From positions 31,959 to 95,958 of the forward strand of contig NZ_JAMBPP010000014.1 in the NCBI RefSeq assembly GCF_023369855.1: DNA of 64,000 nt, written 5' to 3'. Shown piece by piece: positions 1 through 8,506 of the stretch (positions are counted from its first letter, which is position 1; each line of letters starts with the position of its first letter). The notes under the pieces were generated by a model. The model saw only the letters and a list, made by a program, of their open reading frames with translations, had not been told where the DNA came from and searched no databases. Both the position numbers and the translations under genes were made by a program. Source of the DNA: Actinotalea alkalitolerans. Lineage in GTDB: Bacteria; Actinomycetota; Actinomycetes; Actinomycetales; Cellulomonadaceae.

Positions 1-711
1 AACACCGAGCTGGTCCTGGCCGACCTCCAGACGGTCGAGAAGGCGGTGCCGCGTCTCGAGAAGGAGGTGCGCACCAAGAAGGTCGACGCCTCGGTGCTCG
101 CGGCGGCCCAGGCGGCGCAGGCCGTCCTGGAGGAGGGCACCACCCTCTTCGCCGCCCGCGACCGGCTCACGAAGGAGGGCGTCGAGCCCGCGGCCCTGCG
201 CGAGCTCCAGCTCCTGACGACCAAGCCGTTCATCTACGTCTTCAACACCGACGACGCGGGCCTCGCGGACGAGGGCATGAAGGCCTCGCTGCGCGAGCTC
301 GTCGCCCCGGCCGACGCGATCTTCCTGGACGCCAAGCTCGAGTCCGAGCTCGTCGAGCTCGAGCCCGAGGACGCTGCGGAGATGCTCGCCGAGTCGGGTC
401 AGTCCGAGCCCGGCCTGGCTCAGCTCGCACACGTCGGGTTCCACACCCTGGGGCTGCAGACCTACCTGACCGCCGGGCCCAAGGAGGCCCGCGCCTGGAC
501 CATCCGCACCGGGTGGACGGCCCCGCAGGCGGCGGGTGTGATCCACACCGACTTCGAGCGAGGCTTCATCAAGGCCGAGGTGATCTCCTTCGACGACCTG
601 GTCGAGGCGGGGTCCATAGCCGCCGCCCGGTCTGCGGGCAAGGCCCGCATCGAGGGCAAGGACTACGTCATGGCCGACGGCGACGTGGTGGAGTTCCGCT
701 TCAACGTGTGA
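1..711 (+). CDS. ychF: Ribosome-binding ATPase YchF (partial, C-terminal 236 residues)
   Basis: This is the 3' two-thirds of ychF; the reading frame is open from base 1, so the start lies outside the window. YchF is an Obg-family P-loop NTPase that prefers ATP and binds ribosomes. The visible part begins inside the coiled-coil (NTELVLADLQTVEKAVPRL), passes through the KPFIYVFN strand with the usual NxxE-type G4 replacement (VFNTDDAG in this protein), and ends in the TGS domain (GFHTLGLQTYLTAG, VIHTDFERGFIKAEV, MADGDVVEFRFNV). The full family length is about 360 residues, so roughly 125 N-terminal residues including the Walker A motif are missing here. The end MADGDVVEFRFNV is typical and complete. 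Identification is secure. Confidence 0.95.
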   Translation, partial: NTELVLADLQTVEKAVPRLEKEVRTKKVDASVLAAAQAAQAVLEEGTTLFAARDRLTKEGVEPAALRELQLLTTKPFIYVFNTDDAGLADEGMKASLRELVAPADAIFLDAKLESELVELEPEDAAEMLAESGQSEPGLAQLAHVGFHTLGLQTYLTAGPKEARAWTIRTGWTAPQAAGVIHTDFERGFIKAEVISFDDLVEAGSIAAARSAGKARIEGKDYVMADGDVVEFRFNV

Positions 712-735
712 GGTCGGGCGCGTCCGCGGAGGTCG

Positions 736-1083
736 TCAGAACCGGAAGCGGCCCTCGGCGTCGAACCAGGCCGGCCGGACCTCTGTCACGCACGAGGGGT
801 CGATCGGGCCGTAGACGTGCGGGTACAGCTCACCCTCCCCGCCGTCCTCGTCCACGACACGCGTCCCGTGGGCGCGGAGGGCGCCCGGGTCGAGGACCAG
901 CACGCAGAGCTCGGTGTCGTCCCCGGCGTAGACGAGCTCGGCCACGGCTGCGAGCTGGTGGACGTACGAGGCGTGGATGAAGCCCACGTCGTGGAGGCTC
1001 GCGCCGCGGGTCGAGATCTCGTAGGTTCCGTGGGCCACTGCCGCGTCCCACTCGTCGCGGCGGGCCAGATGGAAGATCGCCAC
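736..1083 (-). CDS. DUF952 family protein
   Basis: A 115-residue cytosolic protein of the DUF952 family, whose biochemical role is not established. The family pattern is clear: an N-terminal IFHLARRDEWDAA, then GFIHASYVHQLAAVAELVYAG, then LCVLVLDPGAL, and the closing LYPHVYGPIDPSCV. I chose the GTG at 1083 because it starts right before the conserved IFHL segment and lies 5 bases downstream of the stop of the preceding phosphatase gene, with GAG-rich sequence in front; a longer open frame reaching 1257 would overlap the phosphatase and is GC-drift. It is therefore the second gene of a two-gene transcription unit with the SpoIIE-type phosphatase. Any functional link to that phosphatase is inference. 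Confidence 0.85.
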   Translation of the reverse strand: MAIFHLARRDEWDAAVAHGTYEISTRGASLHDVGFIHASYVHQLAAVAELVYAGDDTELCVLVLDPGALRAHGTRVVDEDGGEGELYPHVYGPIDPSCVTEVRPAWFDAEGRFRF

Positions 1084-1088
1084 GGCTC

Positions 1089-3281
1089 TCAGCCGGCCTG
1101 CGGTGGTGAGGGTGGCGGGTCGGGGACGTCCGGGGGGACGTCGTTCGGGCCGGCCTCGGCGGGTCGTGGCCGGTCCTGCCGGTGCAGCCGGACGGCGACC
1201 AGGGCGACGTCGTCCGCCGGTCGGGCCGGGAGCATCCGCCGCAGCACCTCGTCGCACAGGGCGTCGAGCTCGAGGTGGGAGAGCTGCTCCAGGGTGTCGC
1301 GGAGCTCGGCCATCCCGGCGGCCAGGCCACGGTCCCGTCGCTCGACCAGCCCGTCGGTGTAGAGCAGGATCGTGGACCCCCGGTCCAGGGTGACCTTGGA
1401 CTCGACCCGCTGGGTCTCCGGGAGGATCCCCAGCAGCAGGTCCGACTGGATCCCCAGCATCGCCGCGACCGTGCCGTCGGGATGGATCACCATGGGCGGC
1501 GGGTGCCCCGCGTTCGACCAGCGCACGTTGGTGATGCCGCGCTCGAGCTCGTCCGCACGCTGCTCGATCCGGGCGACGACGGCCGTCGCGACCGTCTCGG
1601 CCTGGAGCGTGCGCATGGCCTTGTCCACCCCGCGAAGGAGGTCGGCCGGGCCGACACCGGTGGCCACGGCGATCCCGCGTACCAGCGAGCGGATCTGTCC
1701 CATCGCGGCTGCGGCGGTGACGTCGTGGCCCACGACGTCGCCGATGACCAGCACGGTCGCCCCGTCGGGCTGCAGGAAGGCGTCGTACCAGTCGCCGCCC
1801 ACCTGGGCGGCCTCGGCAGCAGGCTCGTAGCGGACGCAGATCTGGACGTGGTCAGGTTCTGGTGGGGCGGTCAGCAGCGACCGCTGGAGGCCCTCGGCGA
1901 GGCGCAGCTGCTGCCTGTACAGGCGGGCGTTGTCGAGGGCGAGCCCCGAGCGGCCGGCCACCTCCTGCGCCGTGGTGAGCGCCTCGTCGCTGATCGGGCC
2001 GCGCTTCGCGCCGTTGAACAGGCTGAGGATTCCGACCGTGCGTCCGCGTCCTCGCAGGGGCAGCACGAGCGCTGTCTCGGGGGCGAGCTCGGTCAGGACG
2101 TCCCGGGCCGGACCGGGCTCGAGGACGGACCGGATGGCGTCGGTCGCGTGGTCGGTCAGCGTCACGGCCTGCCCTGTCTCGAAGGCGCGGCCCAGGAACG
2201 ACCCCTCGGTCAGGGCGTCCAGGCGCAGGGCCGCGTAGCGGGCGACCCGCTCGCGCTGCTCGGGATCGGAGTGCCACGAGCCGATGTCGCGCAGGCCACG
2301 CAGTCCTCGCAGGGCCTCGGCGTGCTCGACGTCGTCGACGAGGGTGACCACGCACCAGTCGGCCAGCGCTGGGACGACCAGCTGTGCGAGCCGTCCGACC
2401 GCCTCCTCGGCGTCGAGGGTCTCTGCCACCTCCGTCGTCACCTCGGCGAGCAGCGCGGCACGCCGGACTGCTGCCTCCGCCACTGCCTGCGCGGCCCGGC
2501 GCGAGGTGATGTCCACGAAGTACACGGACAGCCCGTCCGGTCCGGGCCAGGCACGCAGCTCGAACCACCCGTTCAGCGGAGCGGGGTAGTAGGCGTCGAA
2601 GGTGACGTCCTGGCCGGTGGCCATCGCGTGGCGGTAGCTGGACTCGAAGTCGGAGTCGAGCGCGGCGGGGAAGAGATCCCACACCACGCCACCGACGAGC
2701 TCCTCCCGGCGTCGCCCGAGCAGTCGCTCCGCAGCGGCGTTGACGTAGGTGAACTCCCAGTCCCGGTTCAGTGAGTAGAACGCCGAGGGCATCGACTCCA
2801 GGACCCGAGCGACCCGGGCTTCGCCGTCCTGGCGGGCTGTGGTGTCGTAGGCAGCACCCAGCAGCCGCACGGACCGACCGTCCTCGTCGGTCAGCACCCG
2901 ACCGCGAGCCGCGACCCAGCGGGTCTCACCGCCTGGCAGCACGATCCGGTACTCGGCCGCGTACTCGCCGCCGGCGTCGATGGCTCCCCACATGGCCCGA
3001 TGGACACGGGGCAGGTCCTCGGTGTGGACGCGTGCGTCGAAGGCGTTGATCGTCCGGTCGAAGGTGACGGTGTCGTAGCCGAAGAGCTCGATCAGCTGGT
3101 CGTCCCACTCCAACGTCTGGGTGACCAGGTCCCAGTCGAAGGTGCCGATGCCGGCCGCCGAGATCGCCAGCTCGCCGATGACGCGGCGGGCCTCGTCACC
3201 GTTCACCGAGGGACGACGCTGGGCGGCACGGGGGGAGGGGCCGCCCGACGGTCCGTGCTCGGGCGACGGGCGCGTGGACAT
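1089..3281 (-). CDS. PAS-PAS-GAF-SpoIIE (PP2C-type) serine phosphatase
   Basis: A 730-residue soluble sensor phosphatase. Two PAS domains (about residues 35-145 and 150-262; the second begins VLESMPSAFYSLNRDWEFTYVN) are followed by a GAF domain (about 275-455) and a SpoIIE/RsbU PP2C-like catalytic domain (about 475-700). Metal-binding motifs are present: GGDWYDAF, GDVVGHDV, and ADDVALVAV near the end. Such proteins usually dephosphorylate anti-sigma antagonist (STAS) proteins in partner-switching pathways; no anti-sigma, STAS or histidine-kinase-like partner gene is seen nearby, so the target is unknown. The ATG at 3281 is preceded by a strong GAGGAGGA ribosome site. The C-terminal tail is proline-rich. 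No transmembrane segment is evident. It is transcribed divergently from the peptide-binding lipoprotein gene. Confidence 0.9.
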   Translation of the reverse strand: MSTRPSPEHGPSGGPSPRAAQRRPSVNGDEARRVIGELAISAAGIGTFDWDLVTQTLEWDDQLIELFGYDTVTFDRTINAFDARVHTEDLPRVHRAMWGAIDAGGEYAAEYRIVLPGGETRWVAARGRVLTDEDGRSVRLLGAAYDTTARQDGEARVARVLESMPSAFYSLNRDWEFTYVNAAAERLLGRRREELVGGVVWDLFPAALDSDFESSYRHAMATGQDVTFDAYYPAPLNGWFELRAWPGPDGLSVYFVDITSRRAAQAVAEAAVRRAALLAEVTTEVAETLDAEEAVGRLAQLVVPALADWCVVTLVDDVEHAEALRGLRGLRDIGSWHSDPEQRERVARYAALRLDALTEGSFLGRAFETGQAVTLTDHATDAIRSVLEPGPARDVLTELAPETALVLPLRGRGRTVGILSLFNGAKRGPISDEALTTAQEVAGRSGLALDNARLYRQQLRLAEGLQRSLLTAPPEPDHVQICVRYEPAAEAAQVGGDWYDAFLQPDGATVLVIGDVVGHDVTAAAAMGQIRSLVRGIAVATGVGPADLLRGVDKAMRTLQAETVATAVVARIEQRADELERGITNVRWSNAGHPPPMVIHPDGTVAAMLGIQSDLLLGILPETQRVESKVTLDRGSTILLYTDGLVERRDRGLAAGMAELRDTLEQLSHLELDALCDEVLRRMLPARPADDVALVAVRLHRQDRPRPAEAGPNDVPPDVPDPPPSPPQAG

Positions 3282-3800
3282 CGGTCCTCCTCACCGCCTG
3301 GACCGGTGGGCGGCCGGGCGGTGACCATTGTGTGTCATCCGCGGTCGTTCGGCGCCCGCGGGGCGATGTGACGGCGTGCGGGGCCGGTCGGGCGCCGGCG
3401 GCGGGGTGTCGTCGACACCGGCGGCCGCGGCCGCCGGCCAGTCTCACTCAGCGACTCCGAGCAGTGCGATCTGGTAGAGCCCGTATGGCACCTTCCGGGC
3501 GCCGATTTCAGCAGCTCGAGACACCGTTCACGATGGATATCGTCGTGACGGTACGAGCCGCGTGCCAGGGTCGATCGAACCCACGACCACTGCCGTCTCA
3601 TCATCTGATACCTACCAGCCAGTATCGAATAGGTAACGATCGAAGACCTGCTCCGTTACGTGTCCCGAATGCCGGAATCGACCGCTGTACGCTCCCCATC
3701 ATCCAAGGTGGATGCCTGCTGAACGTGGCGTGCACGGACCCGGCCGGACCGGGCGAGCGACACGGGCGAGGGCTCCACCGCATCCTTGTCAGGAGGAACA
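3282..3800. other. 519-base divergent intergenic region
   Basis: No convincing gene lies between the phosphatase and the peptide-binding lipoprotein genes. The left half is very GC-rich and contains a perfect 20-base palindrome at 3418-3437 (CCGGCGGCCG and its complement) directly overlapping a small inverted repeat, GGTGTC-gtc-GACACC, at 3405-3419. The right half, about 3590-3700, is noticeably AT-richer than the surroundings and contains TACCTA/TAGGTA inverted half-sites at 3609-3614 and 3630-3635, as expected of a promoter/operator zone. A strong ribosome-binding site AGGAGGA (3791-3797) precedes the lipoprotein gene. I cannot assign a specific promoter. Confidence 0.5.
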
Positions 3801-5621
3801 GTGAAGATCAGGCGAATCGGTGCCGCAGGCGCCATCGTCGCGACGGGCGCACTCGTGCTGAGTGCGTGCGCCACCCCCGGTGGAAGCGAGATCGTTGAGG
3901 ACACCTCTGTCAGTGTCGGCTGGAACCAGCCGTTCTACTCGCAGAACAACCTCACCTCGTCCGGCAACGCGACGGCGAACGCAAACGTCATCTACTTGAC
4001 CAGCTCGTACTTCTTCTACTACGACGGCGACCTCGAGATCGCGCAGAACGAGGACTTCGGCTCCTACGAGGTCGTCTCCGAGGACCCGTTCACGGTCGAG
4101 TACACGATCAACGAGGGCGTCACCTGGTCCGACGGCACGCCCGTCGACGCCGCCGACCTCCTGCTCTGGTGGGGCGCGCAGAACGACCAGTTCGACACCG
4201 CCGGTGACGAGGACATCGAGGTCGACGAGGAGACCGGCGAGATCGCCGCGGGCGACGAGGTCTACTTCGACAGCTCCTCGGTCGCGATGAACCTGATCTC
4301 GCAGACCCCGGAGATCAGCGAGGACGGCCTGACCATCACGCTGGTCTACGACGAGCCGCGCGCCGACTGGGAGGTCTCCTTCAACCTTCCCCCCATCGCC
4401 GCTCACGCCCTGGCCGGCGTCGCCCTCGACATCGAGGACGCCGAAGAGGGCAAGCAGGCCGTCGTCGACGCCTTCACGAACAGCGACACCGCGGCCCTCG
4501 CGCCGATGTCGGAGGCCTGGAACAACGCCTTCAACTACACCTCGATGCCGGACGACGAGCGTCTGTACCTGTCGTCGGGCGCGTACGTCATGACCGAGTA
4601 CGTCGAGAACCAGTACCTCACGGTCACCGCTCGTGACGACTACGACTGGGGCCCCGCGCCCAAGGTCGAGTCGATCACCATCCGGTACTCGGAGGACCCG
4701 CTGGCCTCGGTCACCGCGCTCCAGAACGGTGAGGTCGACCTCATCGCGCCGCAGTCGTCCGTGGACGTCCTGGCAACCCTCGACGGCATCGACGGCGTGA
4801 CCTACGAGACCGGCGCCGAGGGCACCTACGAGCACGTCGACCTGATCTTCAACAACGGTGGCCCGTTCGACCCCGCCACCTACGGTGGCGACGAGGAGAC
4901 TGCCCGCATGGTGCGGATGGCCTTCCTGCTGACGGTCCCGCGTGACGAGATCCTCGAGAAGCTGATCATCCCCCTCCAGGAGGACGCGACGCTCCGCAAC
5001 TCGCACACCGTGGTCCCCGGCTCGCCGGCCTACGACGAGGTCGTCGAGAACAACGCGTCCGACCTGTACTCCGAGGTCGACATCGAGCAGGCGCAGCAGC
5101 TCCTGGAGGAGGCCGGCGTCGAGACCCCGGTCGACGTGCGCTTCCTGTACGGCGCGTCCAACGTGCGTCGTGCCAACGAGTACCAGCTGATCGCCGCCTC
5201 CGCGGCGCAGGCGGGCTTCAACGTGATCGACGAGGGTGACGACGCCTGGGGCGGCCGTCTGACCCAGACCGACACCTACGACGCCTCGCTCTTCGGATGG
5301 CAGTCGACCAACACGTTCGCCCTGAACTCCGAGGCGAACTACGTGACCGGCGGGCTGAACAACTTCGGTGGGTACTCCAACGAGGACGTCGACGCCTGGT
5401 ACGCCGAGATGGGGACCAACACGGACCCCGAGCGTGAGACCGAGCTGACGATCAACATCGAGCGTCAGGTCAACGAGGACGCCTTCGGTGTCCCGATCTT
5501 CCAGTTCCCCGGTGTGGTGGCCAAGCGTGACGTGCTCTCCGGCGTCTCGACGATCCCGCTGTCGCCGACCATCTTCTGGAACTACTGGGACTGGGAGATC
5601 AGCGCAGAGGACACCCTCTGA
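3801..5621 (+). CDS. Peptide-type ABC transporter substrate-binding lipoprotein (SBP_bac_5)
   Basis: A 606-residue exported lipoprotein that should capture oligopeptides or related solutes outside the membrane. The N-terminus has a basic start, a hydrophobic stretch and a lipobox LVLSAC giving a predicted lipidated cysteine near residue 23. The mature part carries SBP_bac_5 (DppA/OppA) features: WSDGTPVDAADL, YRYSEDP-like SITIRYSEDPLASVTALQNGEVDL, and a C-terminal FQFPGVVAKRDV. It is the first gene of a dpp/opp-like locus with two permeases and a double ATPase. The GTG at 3801 is chosen because AGGAGGA sits 3 bases upstream; the TTG at 3786 would place the ribosome site inside the gene. The mature sequence is acidic (many DE runs). 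The substrate is not determinable; it is also similar in class and position to mycobacterial LpqW, next to typA. Confidence 0.9.
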   Translation: MKIRRIGAAGAIVATGALVLSACATPGGSEIVEDTSVSVGWNQPFYSQNNLTSSGNATANANVIYLTSSYFFYYDGDLEIAQNEDFGSYEVVSEDPFTVEYTINEGVTWSDGTPVDAADLLLWWGAQNDQFDTAGDEDIEVDEETGEIAAGDEVYFDSSSVAMNLISQTPEISEDGLTITLVYDEPRADWEVSFNLPPIAAHALAGVALDIEDAEEGKQAVVDAFTNSDTAALAPMSEAWNNAFNYTSMPDDERLYLSSGAYVMTEYVENQYLTVTARDDYDWGPAPKVESITIRYSEDPLASVTALQNGEVDLIAPQSSVDVLATLDGIDGVTYETGAEGTYEHVDLIFNNGGPFDPATYGGDEETARMVRMAFLLTVPRDEILEKLIIPLQEDATLRNSHTVVPGSPAYDEVVENNASDLYSEVDIEQAQQLLEEAGVETPVDVRFLYGASNVRRANEYQLIAASAAQAGFNVIDEGDDAWGGRLTQTDTYDASLFGWQSTNTFALNSEANYVTGGLNNFGGYSNEDVDAWYAEMGTNTDPERETELTINIERQVNEDAFGVPIFQFPGVVAKRDVLSGVSTIPLSPTIFWNYWDWEISAEDTL

Positions 5622-5676
5622 CCTGATCGCCAGACCTGGCACCACGGCGGCCCCCAGGGCCGGGTGCCACGCATGA

Positions 5677-5718
5677 CCGGTGGGGTGCTGCGGTCCTCGG
5701 ACCGCAGCACCCCACCGG
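5677..5718 (+). terminator. Perfect 20-bp stem-loop between lipoprotein and permease genes
   Basis: A 20-bp perfect inverted repeat (5677-5696 and 5699-5718) with only two bases (TC) between the arms; in RNA the loop would open to at least four. No T-run follows. It lies 55 bases after the lipoprotein stop and 108 bases before the permease start. It may terminate or attenuate transcription, or protect the 3' end of the lipoprotein mRNA so that the binding protein is made in excess over the permeases. Confidence 0.75.
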
Positions 5719-5826
5719 GCGTTGCCCCACCGAACCGGTGGCCGACGCCCGTGTCGCAGCACCACCGAAGGGTCCGCGTAGACTCGCGCCGACCAGACCA
5801 CTCCTCCAGCGAGGTCCAGCACCCAC

Positions 5827-7467
5827 ATGGCAACCTCAGTGACGAGTCGAGCCGACAGCGACAAGGCAGGATCTGCCACGTCGACCGGCTCGACCGGCCC
5901 CCGCGCCAGGCTCCGCAGCTCGGCCCCGATGCTCACCTTCATCGGACGACGTGTCCTGTCGTCGGTGATCGTGCTCCTCGGCGCGACGTTCATCGTCTAC
6001 ATGCTCCTGTCGGTGGCCCTCGACCCCCTCGAGGACCTCTACGCCAGCTCCGCGCCCAACAAGGAGCAGCTGATCGAGTCGCGCATCCGTGCGCTGAACC
6101 TCGACACCCCGGCGCCCATCCGCTACCTCCTGTGGTTGCAGGGCGCCGGCGGCTGCCTGATCGGGCAGTGCGACCTGGGCTCGAGCTGGGTCACCGGGCA
6201 ACCGGTGATCAACCTGCTGAGCTCGGCGATCCCCTCGACCCTGCAGCTCATCACCATGTCGACCTTCCTGGCGATCGGGCTGGGCATCACGGTGGGCATC
6301 GCCAGCGCGCTGCGCCAGTACACGGGCTTCGACTACGGCGTGACGTTCATGTCCTTCGTGCTCTACTCGCTGCCCTCGTTCTGGGTCGCCGTCCTGCTCA
6401 AGCTGTGGGGCGCCATCGGCTTCAACGACTTCCTGGCCGACCCGACCTTCTCGACGCCGGCGATCATCGGCCTGTCGGTGGTGGGCGGCCTGATCTGGCA
6501 GGCGGTCGTCGGGGGCGCAGTACGACGCCGTGCCATCACCTTCGCGATCGCCGCGGCAGCGACCGCCGCGGCCCTGGCCTTCATCTCGATCTCCGGGTGG
6601 TTGCTCGACCCGAGCCTCGGCCCGGTCACGATCGGGCTGATCGGGGTGGCTGTCGCCTTCGGCGTGACCGCGCTGACGGCGGGTCTGCGCAACCGCAAGG
6701 CCCTGTACTCGGCGCTCACGGTCGTGGCGCTGGGGCTTGCCCTGTACTACCCGCTGCAGTTCGCGTTCCAGTACGCGACGTTCTGGCTGATCTTCGGCAT
6801 GGGGCTGGCCTGCGTGCTGTCCGGCCTGATCGTCGGCTTCCTCTTCGGGGGGCCCGACCGCGCGCAGTCGATGCGGGGCGCGGCCATCACGGCCGTGGTC
6901 GTCGGGGTCTTCATCTTCATCGACCGGCTGATGGGCGTCTGGTACGCCTACAGCAACTCGGGCAGGATCAGTGGCCGGCCGATCGCGACGATCGGGTCGC
7001 AGACACCCGGGTTCGGTGGCAACGACTTCTGGGTGTTGACCCTCGACACGTTCACCCACCTGCTGCTGCCCACGATCGCGCTGATCCTGATCTCGTTCGC
7101 CTCCTACACCCGGTACTCCCGGGCGAGCCTGCTCGAGGTGATGAACCAGGACTACATCCGGACCGCGCGCGCCAAGGGCCTGCCCGAACGGGTCGTCACG
7201 GTGCGCCACGCCTTCCGCAACGCCCTCATCCCGCTCGCGACGATCGTCCCGCTCGACATCGCCGCGCTCTTCGGCGGCGCGATCATCACCGAGCGGATCT
7301 TCGCGTGGAGCGGCATGGGGTCGCTCTTCCTGCACTCGCTCGAGGCTCGGGACGCCAACCCGGTGATGGGCTACTTCATCGTCGTCGGGACCATGCTCGT
7401 CCTGGCGAACATCATCGTCGACTTCGTGTACGCCGCACTCGACCCCAGGATCCGGGTGAACGCATGA
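5827..7467 (+). CDS. ABC transporter permease, DppB-like with large membrane insertion
   Basis: A 546-residue inner-membrane permease for the peptide-type ABC system. The N-terminal membrane segment (FIGRRVLSSVIVLLGATFIVY), the periplasmic SLGSSW-like DLGSSWVTGQPV segment, STLQLITMSTFLAIGLG and the C-terminal EAA loop (YIRTARAKGLPERVVTVRHAFRNALIP) are standard DppB. Standard DppB proteins have about 310-340 residues; here roughly 180 extra residues, from about 205 to 390, hold five or six additional hydrophobic segments (for example AITFAIAAAATAAALAFISI and FWLIFGMGLACVLSGLIVG) before the usual HLLLPTIALILISF segment returns. The ATG at 5827 fits the family start; no strong ribosome site precedes it. 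Its end overlaps the next permease by 4 bases (ATGA), so the two are translationally coupled. Confidence 0.92.
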   Translation: MATSVTSRADSDKAGSATSTGSTGPRARLRSSAPMLTFIGRRVLSSVIVLLGATFIVYMLLSVALDPLEDLYASSAPNKEQLIESRIRALNLDTPAPIRYLLWLQGAGGCLIGQCDLGSSWVTGQPVINLLSSAIPSTLQLITMSTFLAIGLGITVGIASALRQYTGFDYGVTFMSFVLYSLPSFWVAVLLKLWGAIGFNDFLADPTFSTPAIIGLSVVGGLIWQAVVGGAVRRRAITFAIAAAATAAALAFISISGWLLDPSLGPVTIGLIGVAVAFGVTALTAGLRNRKALYSALTVVALGLALYYPLQFAFQYATFWLIFGMGLACVLSGLIVGFLFGGPDRAQSMRGAAITAVVVGVFIFIDRLMGVWYAYSNSGRISGRPIATIGSQTPGFGGNDFWVLTLDTFTHLLLPTIALILISFASYTRYSRASLLEVMNQDYIRTARAKGLPERVVTVRHAFRNALIPLATIVPLDIAALFGGAIITERIFAWSGMGSLFLHSLEARDANPVMGYFIVVGTMLVLANIIVDFVYAALDPRIRVNA

Positions 7468-8480
7468 CCACCCCCACGCCGATCGCCCCGCAGCCGGGCG
7501 ACCACCACGACCTGGTGGAGAACACCGAGAACGCCATCGAGCTCAAGGAGGTCGAGGGCCTGTCGCAGGGCCGCATCGTCCTGCGAAGGTTCGTGCGTCA
7601 CCGTGGCGCGATGATCGCCGCGATCGTCCTGCTCGGCATCGTCGTGCTGGCGACCACCTCGATCGGCTGGGGCCCGATCCCCGGCTGGTGGAAGCACACC
7701 CCCCAGGACATGAGCCCCATCGCCAACCCGCGTGGTGCGCCGACGCTCAGCTTCTCGGGCGGGCTGGTCGTGGGTGAGCACCCGTTCGGCCAGGACAACA
7801 TCGGCCAGGACACCTTCGCGCGGGTCATGCGCGGCACGCAGCAGTCGCTGCTCGTCATGGTGATCATCGGAGCACTCGCCACGACGATCGGGATCGTCAT
7901 GGGAGCCCTCGCGGGGTTCTTCCGGGGACACCTGGACAACGTGCTGATGCGACTGACCGACATGGTCATCACCATTCCCGTGGTCATGATCGGTGCGATC
8001 CTGGGCTTCTGGGTGGGCGGTGCGAGCCCCGTGACGCTCGCCGTGGCACTGAGCCTGGTGACGTGGACCTCGATGGCACGTCTCGTGCGCGGGGAGTTCC
8101 TGTCGCTGCGTGAGCGTGAGTTCGTGGACGCGGCCCGGGTCGCCGGGGCGAGCAGCTTCCGGATCATGTTCAAGCACATGCTGCCCAACGCCATCGGTGT
8201 GATCATCGTCAACACGACCCTGCTGATGGCTGCCGCCATCCTGCTCGAGACGGCCCTGAGCTTCCTCGGGTTCGGGATCCGCTACCCCGACGTCTCGCTC
8301 GGGCAGCTGATCAACGAGTACCAGACCGCCTTCGCCACCCGGCCCTGGCTCTTCTGGTGGCCCGGTCTGTTCATCGTGAGCATCGCGCTGTGCGTCAACT
8401 TCATCGGTGACGGTCTGCGCGACGCCTTCGACCCCAGGCAGCGCCGCATCCCGAGCAAGCGCAAGATGGCGAAGGGCTGA
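7464..8480 (+). CDS. ABC transporter permease, DppC-like
   Basis: A 338-residue inner-membrane permease, partner of the preceding DppB-like protein. Following a roughly 50-residue cytosolic N-terminus there is a first membrane helix (MIAAIVLLGIVVLATTSIGW), a periplasmic part with the typical HPFGQDNIGQDTFARVMRGTQQSLLV pattern (GTDxxGRD-like), and the DppC core with the EAA loop (EFVDAARVAGASSFRIMFKHMLPNAIGVIIV). The length is usual for DppC. The ATG overlaps the upstream stop codon (ATGA), which fixes the start. The matching ATPases are encoded at 9225-11117, after a gene on the opposite strand, so the transporter locus is interrupted. The substrate is unknown; peptides are most likely by family. 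Confidence 0.92.
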   Translation: MTTPTPIAPQPGDHHDLVENTENAIELKEVEGLSQGRIVLRRFVRHRGAMIAAIVLLGIVVLATTSIGWGPIPGWWKHTPQDMSPIANPRGAPTLSFSGGLVVGEHPFGQDNIGQDTFARVMRGTQQSLLVMVIIGALATTIGIVMGALAGFFRGHLDNVLMRLTDMVITIPVVMIGAILGFWVGGASPVTLAVALSLVTWTSMARLVRGEFLSLREREFVDAARVAGASSFRIMFKHMLPNAIGVIIVNTTLLMAAAILLETALSFLGFGIRYPDVSLGQLINEYQTAFATRPWLFWWPGLFIVSIALCVNFIGDGLRDAFDPRQRRIPSKRKMAKG

Positions 8481-8498
8481 GCCGCGTGCGCGTGGCTC
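8479..8498. terminator. Short hairpin between convergent genes
   Basis: GAGCCGCG-tgcg-CGCGTGGCTC-type fold: eight base pairs including one G-U, with a four-base loop, starting at the stop codon of the DppC-like gene and lying just before the end of the convergent PH-domain gene. It could serve both strands. There is no T-run, as is common in this genome. Confidence 0.45.
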
Positions 8499-8506
8499 CC
8501 GACACC

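Noticed and set aside
242..3324. Many long open frames on both strands overlapping ychF and the phosphatase
   Set aside because: In GC-rich DNA the frames opposite or shifted to real genes remain open; these give Arg/Pro/Gly/Ala-rich, low-complexity translations without conserved motifs.
3789..5993. A 734-codon open frame antisense to the peptide-binding lipoprotein
   Set aside because: It is an exact shadow of the lipoprotein gene; the translation is Val/Arg/Gly/Asp-rich with no domain, and the plus-strand product has a lipobox and family motifs.
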